Under the pieces are notes generated by a model. The model was not told where the DNA came from, ran no database searches, and saw nothing but the letters and a program-made list of their open reading frames with translations. Of a stretch of DNA of 64,000 nt, positions 52,623 to 60,330 are shown in pieces. The translations under genes were made by a program, and so were the position numbers. Position 1 is the first letter of the stretch. Every line of letters starts with the position of its first letter. Origin of the DNA: Acidobacteriota bacterium (lineage in GTDB: Bacteria > Acidobacteriota > Terriglobia > Terriglobales > Acidobacteriaceae); contig JAJYUB010000002.1 of NCBI GenBank assembly GCA_021792795.1, positions 101,164-165,163 on the forward strand, given 5' to 3'.

Positions 52623-55082
52623 ATGTTCGAACGGTACACGGAGAAAGCGCGGCGCGTGATTTTTTTCGCGCGCTACGAGGCCAGCCAGTTTGGCTCGCCG
52701 TACATTGAGACGGAACACCTGCTGCTGGGACTGTTGCGCGAGGACAAGGCGTTGAGCAATCGCTTTTTGCGCTCCCATGCCTCGGTGGAATCGATCCGCA
52801 AACAGATTGAGGCGCACACCACGATCCGCGAAAAGGTCTCGACCTCGGTGGATCTGCCGTTGTCGAATGAGTGCAAGCGGGTGCTGGCATACGCCGCGGA
52901 AGAAGCGGAGCGGCTGTCGAACAAACACATCGGTACGGAACACCTGCTGCTGGGATTGCTGCGCGAAGAAAAATGCTTTGCGTCGGAGATCCTGCTGGAG
53001 CGCGGCTTGAGGCTTTCAACCGTGCGCGATGAGCTGGCGAAGACCACGCAGGAGCGTGCTCCGCAGGCGGCGAGGAACCGTGAATCGAGCATCCTGGCGG
53101 AATTTTCGCGCGACCTGACGCAGGCGGCGCTCGACAACCAACTCGATCCGCTGGTGGGACGTGACGCGGAAGTGGACCGCGTGATCCAGATCCTGTGCCG
53201 GCGGACGAAGAACAATCCTGTGCTGATCGGCGAGCCGGGGGTGGGCAAGACCGCCATTGTTGAAGGCTTGGCGCAGCGGATTTCCGACGGCGATGTGCCG
53301 AGCTTTCTGGCAGACAAGCGGGTGCTGGGGCTGGACCTTTCGCTGATCGTGGCGGGCACAAAATATCGCGGGCAGTTTGAAGAGCGGCTGAAGACAATTA
53401 TGAAAGAGCTGATGGAGAACCAGAATTCCATCATTTTTATCGACGAGTTGCACACGCTGGTGGGCGCGGGCTCGGCGGAAGGCTCGCTGGACGCGGCCAA
53501 CATTTTGAAGCCGGCGCTGTCGCGTGGAGAGATCCAGTGCATTGGCGCGACCACGCCGGCGGAATATCGCAAGTCGATCGAGAAGGACCGCTCGCTGGAA
53601 CGTCGTTTCCAAGCGGTGAAAGTGCCGCCGCCGAACGAAGAAGACGCGGTGAAAATCATCATGGGGATCAAGGACCGCTATGAGAAGTTTCACGCGGTCA
53701 GCTACACGGACGACTCCATCCAGTTCGCGGTGTATCACTCCAGCCGCTACATTCCGGACCGTTTTCTGCCGGACAAGGCGATCGATTTGATCGACGAGGC
53801 GGGAGCGCGGGTGAAGCTGCGGCAGACTTCCCTGCCGGAGGAAATTACGGAGATTCAAAAGCGGATCAAATTCATTGTGCATCGCATGGAAAACGCGATT
53901 GCGAACCATGAATTTGAAAAGGCGCGGTTCTATTCCGATGAAGAACGCAAGGAGCGCGAGAACCTGCGGGCGCTGCGCGACAAATATCATCTGGATGATT
54001 CGACCGCGGGCGTGGTGACGCGGGAGGACATTGAAGATGTCGTGAGCCGCTGGACGGGCGTGCCGGTGACTTCCATCAAAGAGGAAGAGACGCAGAAGCT
54101 GTTGCGGGTGGAAGAAGAACTGCACAAGCGGATCATCTCGCAGGAGAAGTCGATCTCGGCGCTGGCGCGGGCGATTCGCCGCTCTCGCGCGGGATTGAAG
54201 TCTCCGAACCGGCCGATCGGCTCGTTCCTGTTCCTGGGACCGACGGGCGTGGGCAAGACGGAAGTGGCGCGTTCGCTGGCGAATTTCCTGTTCGGCAGCG
54301 ACAAGGCGCTGATCCGGTTCGACATGTCGGAGTATATGGAGAAGCATTCGGTCTCGAAGCTGATCGGATCGCCTCCTGGCTATGTGGGTTACGAGGAGGG
54401 CGGCCAGCTTACGGAACGCGTGAAGCGCTCGCCGTACTCCGTGGTGTTGCTGGATGAGATTGAGAAAGCGCATCCGGACATCTTCAACATCCTGCTGCAG
54501 GTATTTGAAGATGGCCAGTTGACCGACGGTCTGGGCAATACGGTCGATTTCAAAAACACGATCCTCATCATGACTTCAAACATCGGCGCGCGGCACCTGC
54601 AGAAGCGGCAGGGGCTGGGCTTCCAGTCAAACCTGGAAGACTCGGTCGCCGAAAAGGTCGAGGACCTGGTGAAGAACGAGGTAAAGCGCACCTTCAATCC
54701 GGAATTTTTGAACCGGCTGGACGAGGTCATCATCTTCCAGGCGCTGACGGATGCGGACCTGATCCAGATCATGGAACTGCTGGTGCAGCAGTTGAATGCG
54801 AACCTGGCGCAGAAGGCCATTACGATTTCCGTGATGGAGGACGCGAAGAAGTGGATCCTGGAGAAGACGCTGGTGGACCGCACGTATGGGGCGCGGCCGC
54901 TGCGGAGGGCGTTGCAGAAATACGTGGAAGACCCGTTGTCGGAGGCGTTGATTGCCGGCAATATTCAGGAGCGGCCCGCATTCCTTGAGGTCTACCTGGA
55001 CAACAATCAACTGTTCTATCGGCCGATCGGCAATGAAGGCGCGGAGCGGTCGTCGGAGGGGATTGCGCTTTCTAGCAGCTAA
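52623..55082 (+). CDS. clpC: ATP-dependent Clp protease ATPase subunit ClpC
   Basis: An 819-aa AAA+ unfoldase. The N-terminal double Clp-N repeat ([35 protein letters not shown]) is followed by the first ATPase module with Walker [13 protein letters not shown]-like coiled middle comes next, then the second module with GPTGVGKT, and a C-terminal D2-small domain. The Met at 52623 has AAGGAGGG upstream. It feeds ClpP; no clpP is in the window. Confidence 0.95.
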   Translation: MFERYTEKARRVIFFARYEASQFGSPYIETEHLLLGLLREDKALSNRFLRSHASVESIRKQIEAHTTIREKVSTSVDLPLSNECKRVLAYAAEEAERLSNKHIGTEHLLLGLLREEKCFASEILLERGLRLSTVRDELAKTTQERAPQAARNRESSILAEFSRDLTQAALDNQLDPLVGRDAEVDRVIQILCRRTKNNPVLIGEPGVGKTAIVEGLAQRISDGDVPSFLADKRVLGLDLSLIVAGTKYRGQFEERLKTIMKELMENQNSIIFIDELHTLVGAGSAEGSLDAANILKPALSRGEIQCIGATTPAEYRKSIEKDRSLERRFQAVKVPPPNEEDAVKIIMGIKDRYEKFHAVSYTDDSIQFAVYHSSRYIPDRFLPDKAIDLIDEAGARVKLRQTSLPEEITEIQKRIKFIVHRMENAIANHEFEKARFYSDEERKERENLRALRDKYHLDDSTAGVVTREDIEDVVSRWTGVPVTSIKEEETQKLLRVEEELHKRIISQEKSISALARAIRRSRAGLKSPNRPIGSFLFLGPTGVGKTEVARSLANFLFGSDKALIRFDMSEYMEKHSVSKLIGSPPGYVGYEEGGQLTERVKRSPYSVVLLDEIEKAHPDIFNILLQVFEDGQLTDGLGNTVDFKNTILIMTSNIGARHLQKRQGLGFQSNLEDSVAEKVEDLVKNEVKRTFNPEFLNRLDEVIIFQALTDADLIQIMELLVQQLNANLAQKAITISVMEDAKKWILEKTLVDRTYGARPLRRALQKYVEDPLSEALIAGNIQERPAFLEVYLDNNQLFYRPIGNEGAERSSEGIALSSS

Positions 55083-55120
55083 AGTATGTTCACTATTACT
55101 GTAGTGCGGGCTTCGTTCCC

Positions 55121-55152
55121 TCCCACGCTAGCTTTGCTAGGATGGGGCACCC
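55121..55152. repeat. Family A hairpin repeat
   Basis: TCCCACGCTAGC ... GCTAGGATGGGGCACCC: constant ends with a CTAGC/GCTAG core. Confidence 0.65.
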
Positions 55153-55196
55153 ACGACATTCCAGTATCTGAGAAAATGCGCTAAAAAGAAGCAACG

Positions 55197-55242
55197 AACA
55201 AACAAGAGAAGCTCCGCCACGGCGGAGCTTCTCTTGTTTGTT
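55197..55242. terminator. Strong bidirectional terminator hairpin
   Basis: A perfect 22-bp inverted repeat: AACAAACAAGAGAAGCTCCG... on the left pairs with the sequence ending CTTCTCTTGTTTGTT, with a two-base loop. It has a GC-rich tip and A/T-rich outer arms, as expected for a terminator between the convergent clpC and ytxH genes. Confidence 0.8.
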
Positions 55243-55359
55243 CAGCCAATCTTCAGGCGTCGATGATGCTGTGAGCCTGGCGGCTGTTTGTGGGCCATAG
55301 GGCCCGCACTTATGCGGCGATGCGGCGAGGGTCCGGACGCCCTTGCCGCGCTCGACGCG

Positions 55360-55644
55360 CTAAACAAATCCAGAAACTTTGCTGGCGACCGAGCCGGCTT
55401 TGGACAGAGTGTCATCGACGACTTCGCGTCCGCGACGAATCATGCGCTCCGCCTGCTTGCCGTACTGCTCTGCCTTCTCGCTGAAATCCTCGGCTGTGCT
55501 TTTGATCTGCTCCGATGCATCTTCCAACCCGCGCTTGATCTGCTTGCGGGTCCGGTCGCCAGGTTGCGGAGCGTAGAGGAGCGCCACCGCTGCCCCGGCT
55601 GCCACACCCACGCCAAATGCCATCCAAAATTTCCAGGTATCCAT
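55360..55644 (-). CDS. YtxH domain protein
   Basis: A 94-aa protein starting MDTWKFWMAFGVGVAAGAAVA, one membrane helix followed by LLYAPQPGDRTRKQIKRGL, the YtxH signature. A helical amphipathic tail (EDFSEKAEQYGKQAERMIRRG) follows. The start at 55644 has a GGAG site and gives the usual length; a longer upstream frame is unlikely. It is a membrane-associated stress protein by family. Confidence 0.85.
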   Translation of the reverse strand: MDTWKFWMAFGVGVAAGAAVALLYAPQPGDRTRKQIKRGLEDASEQIKSTAEDFSEKAEQYGKQAERMIRRGREVVDDTLSKAGSVASKVSGFV

Positions 55645-55945
55645 GATGATCTCCAGACTCGCGTGCCGTCGTGCGGCGCGCGTACAGATTTTGGTTGCTT
55701 CCTGCTTTATTAGAGCACCAAATGGGCGAAACGGTTGCTCCGCGAACGGCAGGCGCAACGGAGGGGAACCCAGGCAGCAACCTTGTCTTGCGACGGGACC
55801 GATGTGGGGGATGGCGAGCTTCCGCAAGGCATGTTGGAGGCGAGGATTTGAGGTCGCGCGGGAAAATTTTCAGCGATGCGGGGGCGCAGATTCCAGATTT
55901 CAGGTCAGTTTCGCCGATCTTGAATAAAATCGATTCACATCCACC
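55645..55945. other. Divergent intergenic region between ytxH and the acyltransferase gene
   Basis: 301 bases with no gene or clear structure seen; it should hold both promoters. Confidence 0.5.
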
Positions 55946-56845
55946 ATGCGGCAGAGAATCGAATTCGGGCTGGTCTGGCTTTTGATGCATCCGATGGGGC
56001 TGCTGCCGCGCGGCGCGGCGCGGGCGGCGGGAGCGGCGATCGGCTGGCTGGCGTATGCAGCCACGCCGCGGCTGCGCTGGGTTGGATTGAGAAACCTGGC
56101 GTTGGCGTTTCCCGAGATGCCTGCGGTGGAACGCAAACAGATTCTTCGCGCCATGTACCGGCAACTGGGATGGCAACTGGCGGAGTTTTGCCGCATGCCG
56201 GGTCACACGCTGGAGCGGGCCAACCAGTTTATCCGCTATGAAGGGCTGGAGAACTATCTGGCGGCGCAGCGGCGCGGCCACGGCGTGCTGGTGCTGACGG
56301 GACATCTGGGGGCGTGGGAGCTGTCGAGCTTCTATCATTCGCTGGCAGGCCATCCGATGGGCATGGTGATTCGGCGGCTGGACAATCCCTGGATCGACCG
56401 GCTGGTGAATGACGTTCGCACGCAACACGGAAATCGCGTGCTGCCCAAGGACGATTTTGCGCGCGGATTGATCGCGGCAATGCGAGCGGGAGAAACTGTC
56501 GGCGTCCTGATGGACACGAACATGACGCCGCCGCAGGGGGTGTTTGTGGATTTCTTCGGACACGCGGCATGTACGGCGTGTGGCGTGGCGCGGGTGGCGC
56601 TGCGGACCGGAGCGGCGGTGCTGCCGGGCTTTCTGGCGTGGGAGCCGGCAGAGAAAAAGTACGTGCTGCATTTTTTGCCAGAGCTGAAATTAGTAGACAC
56701 GGGAGATGCGGAGCTCGACGCGATTACAAACACGCAGACGTTTACAACCGCACTGGAGAATGTGATTCGGCAACATCCGGAACAATGGCTGTGGGTGCAT
56801 CGGCGGTGGAAGACGCGGCCTCCGGGGGAAAAGGCGATCTACTGA
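55946..56845 (+). CDS. LpxL/HtrB-type lysophospholipid/lipid A acyltransferase
   Basis: A 299-aa membrane-bound acyltransferase. An N-terminal hydrophobic region is followed by the H-x4-E active-site motif in TGHLGAWELSS. VIRRLDNPW, the MDTNMTPPQGVFVDFFG motif and WLWVHRRWKTRP near the C-terminus complete the family pattern. It adds a secondary acyl chain to lipid A or a related lipid. lpxD follows 130 bp downstream. Confidence 0.87.
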   Translation: MRQRIEFGLVWLLMHPMGLLPRGAARAAGAAIGWLAYAATPRLRWVGLRNLALAFPEMPAVERKQILRAMYRQLGWQLAEFCRMPGHTLERANQFIRYEGLENYLAAQRRGHGVLVLTGHLGAWELSSFYHSLAGHPMGMVIRRLDNPWIDRLVNDVRTQHGNRVLPKDDFARGLIAAMRAGETVGVLMDTNMTPPQGVFVDFFGHAACTACGVARVALRTGAAVLPGFLAWEPAEKKYVLHFLPELKLVDTGDAELDAITNTQTFTTALENVIRQHPEQWLWVHRRWKTRPPGEKAIY

Positions 56846-56892
56846 ACATACCGGGTTAGGTTGGCTGGGCTATCATTTGTAGCACCGCGGCA

Positions 56893-56926
56893 ATCCCACA
56901 TCTCAAACGCGAGATGTGGGGCACCC
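56893..56926. repeat. Family A hairpin repeat
   Basis: ATCCCACATCTC pairs with GAGATGTGGGGCACCC; the CATCTC/GAGATG core differs from the other copies on both arms. Confidence 0.65.
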
Positions 56927-56974
56927 GGCGCATGTTCTTCTGCCGGATCGGCTGTGCTCGTCTACCATAACGCT

Positions 56975-58027
56975 ATGCTCTTGTTGCGGCAACTCGCGGA
57001 GGCCCTGCAGGCGGAGTACGTGCCGCGATCGAGGCCAGCCGGCGAAAAAAATTTCTCGGCGGCAGAATGCGTGGATCGCGTGGCCAGCGCGCGCAATGCG
57101 ACCGGGACTTCCCTGACTTTTGCCGAGAGCGAGGCGACGTTGCAGGAGGCGCTGGGGTCGGCGGCAGCCGCCGTGCTGGCGACGCCGCAAGTTGCCAAGG
57201 CTTTCCTCTTCGAGGCGCAGCCGCTGGCAAAGCCTTTGTTGGTGGTTGCGCAACCTCGGCTGGCGTTTGCGCAGGCGGCACAGTACTTGCGCGCCGCGCA
57301 GTCGAGCACGGGCGTACATCGCACGGCCATTCTTGCTTCCAGCGTAAAACTTGCCGAGGACGTTTCCATCGGGCCGTATGCCGTGCTGGGCGAACATGTC
57401 GCGATTGGGGCGCGGAGCCGGATCGGCCCGGGCTGCGTGCTAGCGGATGGAGTCAAGATTGGCGCGGACTGCATACTGCATCCGCGAGTGGTGGTGTATG
57501 CCGGGGTCGAATTGCAGCAACGGGTGCAAGTCCACGCCGGATGCGTGCTGGGTTCGGACGGCTTTGGCTACGTGCGTGACGCGGAGACGGGCGCGTACAC
57601 GCAATTTCCGCAGCAGGGCAGGTTGGCGATCGAGGACGACGTCGAGATTGGGGCCAATACGACCATCGACCGGGGCGCGCTGGAGGAGACGCGGATTGCG
57701 CGCGGGACGAAGCTGGATAACCTAGTCCACATTGGCCACAATGTGCGGGTGGGACGCAACGTGGTGATGGCGGCGCAGACCGGCATTTCCGGCAGCAGCA
57801 CGGTGGGCGATGGAGCGGTACTGGGGGGGCAGGTTGGCATTGGCGAACATGCCGAGATTGGCGAAGGCGTGATTCTGGGCGGCGGCGCGGGCGTGTTGAG
57901 CAAGAAGAAACTGCGCGGCGCGGGAATTGTCTTCTGGGGGCGACCGGCGCAGCCATTGCGCGAATACCTGAAGGGCCTGGCGACGCTGGCCAGGCTGACG
58001 CGCTTGCCGCGGAAAGAGAAGGAATAA
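56975..58027 (+). CDS. lpxD: UDP-3-O-acylglucosamine N-acyltransferase LpxD
   Basis: A 350-aa enzyme of lipid A synthesis. The N-terminal substrate-binding domain (about 1-105) is followed by the left-handed beta-helix with hexapeptide repeats ([35 protein letters not shown], and so on) and the catalytic His region [14 protein letters not shown]. The Met at 56975 begins [13 protein letters not shown], as in other LpxD proteins; the upstream in-frame extension passes through a family A repeat and is not credible. Confidence 0.93.
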   Translation: MLLLRQLAEALQAEYVPRSRPAGEKNFSAAECVDRVASARNATGTSLTFAESEATLQEALGSAAAAVLATPQVAKAFLFEAQPLAKPLLVVAQPRLAFAQAAQYLRAAQSSTGVHRTAILASSVKLAEDVSIGPYAVLGEHVAIGARSRIGPGCVLADGVKIGADCILHPRVVVYAGVELQQRVQVHAGCVLGSDGFGYVRDAETGAYTQFPQQGRLAIEDDVEIGANTTIDRGALEETRIARGTKLDNLVHIGHNVRVGRNVVMAAQTGISGSSTVGDGAVLGGQVGIGEHAEIGEGVILGGGAGVLSKKKLRGAGIVFWGRPAQPLREYLKGLATLARLTRLPRKEKE

Positions 58028-58064
58028 AGGATTTTCATTGTCCCTGCGATGTGGGCATTGTTCT

Positions 58065-58097
58065 ATCCCACCCTAGCTCCGCTAGGATGGGGCACCC
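58065..58097. repeat. Family A hairpin repeat
   Basis: ATCCCACCCTAGC pairs with GCTAGGATGGGGCACCC around the loop TCC. Confidence 0.7.
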
Positions 58098-58100
58098 GGC

Positions 58101-58811
58101 GTGAATGATGAGGGAGTGGGCGCGGTGGCGATTGTCGTGGTCGGCGGACATACGCGCAACATCGGCAAAACGTCGGTGGTGGCTGGGTTGATCGCGGCGC
58201 TGCCGGAGTTCGAATGGACGGCGTTCAAGGTGACGCAATTCGGCCACGGAACCTGCTCGGCGAACGGCGGACCGTGCGATTGCGAGACCGACGCTCATAC
58301 GGTCGCGGTGACCGAAGAACATTTCGCGAACGGCGGAACGGACAGCGCGCGATTTCTGGCGGCGGGCGCGGCGCGTTCCTTCTGGGTGCGGACCCGGCAG
58401 GGGCGACTGGCGGAAGCGATGCCGCGAGTGCGAAAAGAGCTGGCGCGGGCGAAGAACGCAATTCTGGAGTCGAACAGCATTGTGAGGTTTTTGAAGCCGG
58501 ACCTGTATTTGACGGTGCTCGATCCGGCGGTTGCCGACTTCAAGCCGTCGGCGCAATATTTTTTGGACCGGGCGGATGCGGTGTTGTGGAGCGGTCGCGG
58601 AATCCAGGCGAGCGCTTGGCGTACAGGGATTCCATCCCACCCTTCGCAAGAGCGCGAAGGATGGGGCACCCAGGCGGCCTTGCTGCAACTGGCGCAGAGC
58701 AAGCCGCAGTTCTTTTTAGAGACGCCTGGATATACCAGCGATGGGTTGACGCGGTTTGTGAGGGAGCATGTCGAAGTGAAAACAACCGCCCGTAAACTAT
58801 CTCGGCAATGA
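58101..58811 (+). CDS. P-loop NTPase-like protein with an in-frame family A repeat
   Basis: A 236-aa protein with an N-terminal nucleotide motif VVVGGHTRNIGKTSVVAGL, similar to MobB or dethiobiotin synthetase-type P loops. Other conserved-looking segments are AFKVTQFGHGTCSANGG, PCDCETDAHTVAVTEEH and LESNSIVRFLKPDLYLTVLD. Residues about 177-191 (GIPSHPSQEREGWGT) are encoded by a family A hairpin at 58633-58671. The GTG at 58101 lies close after another family A copy; an internal GTG is an alternative start. Function unknown. Confidence 0.75.
   Translation: MNDEGVGAVAIVVVGGHTRNIGKTSVVAGLIAALPEFEWTAFKVTQFGHGTCSANGGPCDCETDAHTVAVTEEHFANGGTDSARFLAAGAARSFWVRTRQGRLAEAMPRVRKELARAKNAILESNSIVRFLKPDLYLTVLDPAVADFKPSAQYFLDRADAVLWSGRGIQASAWRTGIPSHPSQEREGWGTQAALLQLAQSKPQFFLETPGYTSDGLTRFVREHVEVKTTARKLSRQ
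58633..58671. repeat. Family A hairpin repeat inside a coding sequence
   Basis: CATCCCACCCTTCGC pairs with GCGAAGGATGGGGCACCC around the loop AAGAGC. Ends are the same as the intergenic copies; the core is different. Confidence 0.75.
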
Positions 58812-58837
58812 CATCAACGGACGGCTTGGGAATTGCA

Positions 58838-58872
58838 GAATCCCAGGTCTCAGAATCGAGACCTGGAGCACC
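58838..58872. repeat. Family A hairpin repeat
   Basis: AATCCCAGGTCTC pairs with GAGACCTGGAGCACCC around AGAATC; lies between the convergent P-loop and tonB genes. Confidence 0.65.
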
Positions 58873-58890
58873 CAGATGTCCTGGTAGAGG

Positions 58891-60006
58891 CTAGTAGATG
58901 TGGAAGTCGATGGAGATATCCATGCGGACGGCGACCGGTTTGCCGGCCAGAGTGGCGGGTTTGAAGCGATATTGCTTGACCGATTCCAGGGCCTTCTCGT
59001 CCAGGCCCATGCCGAGATGCTGAATCACTTTTGGATCGCGTGGCATCCCTTTGGCATCCACGACGATTTCCAGAACGCACAATCCCTGGTATTTCGCCAT
59101 GCGGGCCTGCTCGGAAAATTCCGGTTCGGGCGCATAGATGACCACAGGCGGGCGGACACCGCCGCCAACCTGGTAGATGCCGCCGCCATAGCCGCCGCCC
59201 TGTCCGGGGCCGACACCGGCGCCTGAGCCGGTACCGACGCCGCCGCTGTTGCCCGATCCGATGCCGCTGGCGTTGCCGGTGCCATTCGAGGCGGGCCCGC
59301 GCACGGCGGTCAAGGGATCGCCCAGGTTCGGCATGGCGCTGTTGGGCAACTGGATGTTTGCGGGCATGACCACGGTGGGCTCGACGGCGAGCTTGGGCTT
59401 GGGATTGCGGATGACCTCATCCGGAGGAACGAACTGGACCTTGGCGATGGTGGGCAGCTTGCCGACAGGGGCCTGCAGGAGATCGCGATCGCCACCGCCG
59501 CCGCCGCCGCCCATCACTTTTGCATTGGCATCCAGGGGCATAAATGGAGTGATGTTGAAGTTCGGGGGAGGGACGACTTGGGCAACCATCGGGCGCTTGG
59601 GATGCCAGAAGATGACCGCGAGGATGATGGCGAGCACCAGCGCATGAATTCCGACGGACAGAAGACTGGACTTGCGGTCCCGCGGCCGCGCCAGAGGATC
59701 GGAGACCGCGATGGCATGAGATTCCAACTGTAGTGGAGGCAGCTTGCGCGGGAAGAACAGTTCGCGAAAATCTTCCAAGATGCCGACCCAGATGGGTTCC
59801 CGATAGAAAGGATCGACGACAGGAATGGGCTTCGATTTGAGCTGGAGCGCCGGTTGGGGCCGGGGGAAAAACCTGGCGCGCAGATTTTCCGTCAAAGAGG
59901 TCCAAAACGAGGGCTCTCCCTCGACCGTGCTCCAAAGGGCCGGTTGCTGGAGATCTCGTGGATGGTTTCTTTCGATCTCAGGTGGTATCAGAAGCTGATT
60001 CGACAT
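58891..60006 (-). CDS. TonB-family energy transducer
   Basis: A 371-aa protein with a long cytoplasmic N-terminus (about 115 residues), one membrane helix (about 115-135), a Gly/Ser/Pro-rich periplasmic spacer (including a run of eight Gly) and a C-terminal TonB domain. That domain has YAPEPEFSEQARMAKYQGLC, EIVVDAKGMPRDPKV and YRFKPATLAGKPVAV. It is separate from the TolA/TonB-like protein at 14408 and probably serves TonB-dependent receptors elsewhere. The long cytoplasmic part is unusual for TonB. Confidence 0.87.
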   Translation of the reverse strand: MSNQLLIPPEIERNHPRDLQQPALWSTVEGEPSFWTSLTENLRARFFPRPQPALQLKSKPIPVVDPFYREPIWVGILEDFRELFFPRKLPPLQLESHAIAVSDPLARPRDRKSSLLSVGIHALVLAIILAVIFWHPKRPMVAQVVPPPNFNITPFMPLDANAKVMGGGGGGGDRDLLQAPVGKLPTIAKVQFVPPDEVIRNPKPKLAVEPTVVMPANIQLPNSAMPNLGDPLTAVRGPASNGTGNASGIGSGNSGGVGTGSGAGVGPGQGGGYGGGIYQVGGGVRPPVVIYAPEPEFSEQARMAKYQGLCVLEIVVDAKGMPRDPKVIQHLGMGLDEKALESVKQYRFKPATLAGKPVAVRMDISIDFHIY

Positions 60007-60330
60007 CCATTACCCATTTTCGACTGCTCGCGGGTGGGGACGCCCGGTCGCGGCGGCGAACTGCCTGCCTTTATTATGCGGGACGCAGGCTTGATTTGTC
60101 GTCTTAATCGAAATCCTTTGTCGTTTCCAAGGCATTCGATCCAGTGTTATGGCCAACTTGCAAGGGCCAAAAAGCCAAAATAATCCTCAGGTTATCGAGA
60201 ACGATACGGATATCGATAACGATAATGATATAGACGCTTCGCCAGCCAATCCGTTTCCGCCCCAAAGCCGGACGATGCGAGGCATGCATTTATCATAAGG
60301 GAGTACGACAACATTTGCTTCGGAGAAGAT
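60007..60330. other. Divergent intergenic region between tonB and ileS
   Basis: 324 bases without a gene. At 60190-60230 a run of ATCGATA/AACGATA-like units (TATCGAGAACGATACGG, TATCGATAACGATAATG) stands out and could be a regulator site. A GGAG site precedes the ileS ATG. Confidence 0.5.

Larger units (their letters stand above)
55083..55359. other. Intergenic region after clpC
   Basis: 277 bases between the convergent clpC and ytxH genes. It holds a family A repeat at 55121-55152 and a strong bidirectional hairpin at 55197-55242, with no gene. Confidence 0.6.

Noticed and set aside
53016..54473. 485-codon minus-strand frame opposite clpC
   Set aside because: Shadow of a highly conserved ClpC gene; no recognisable domain.
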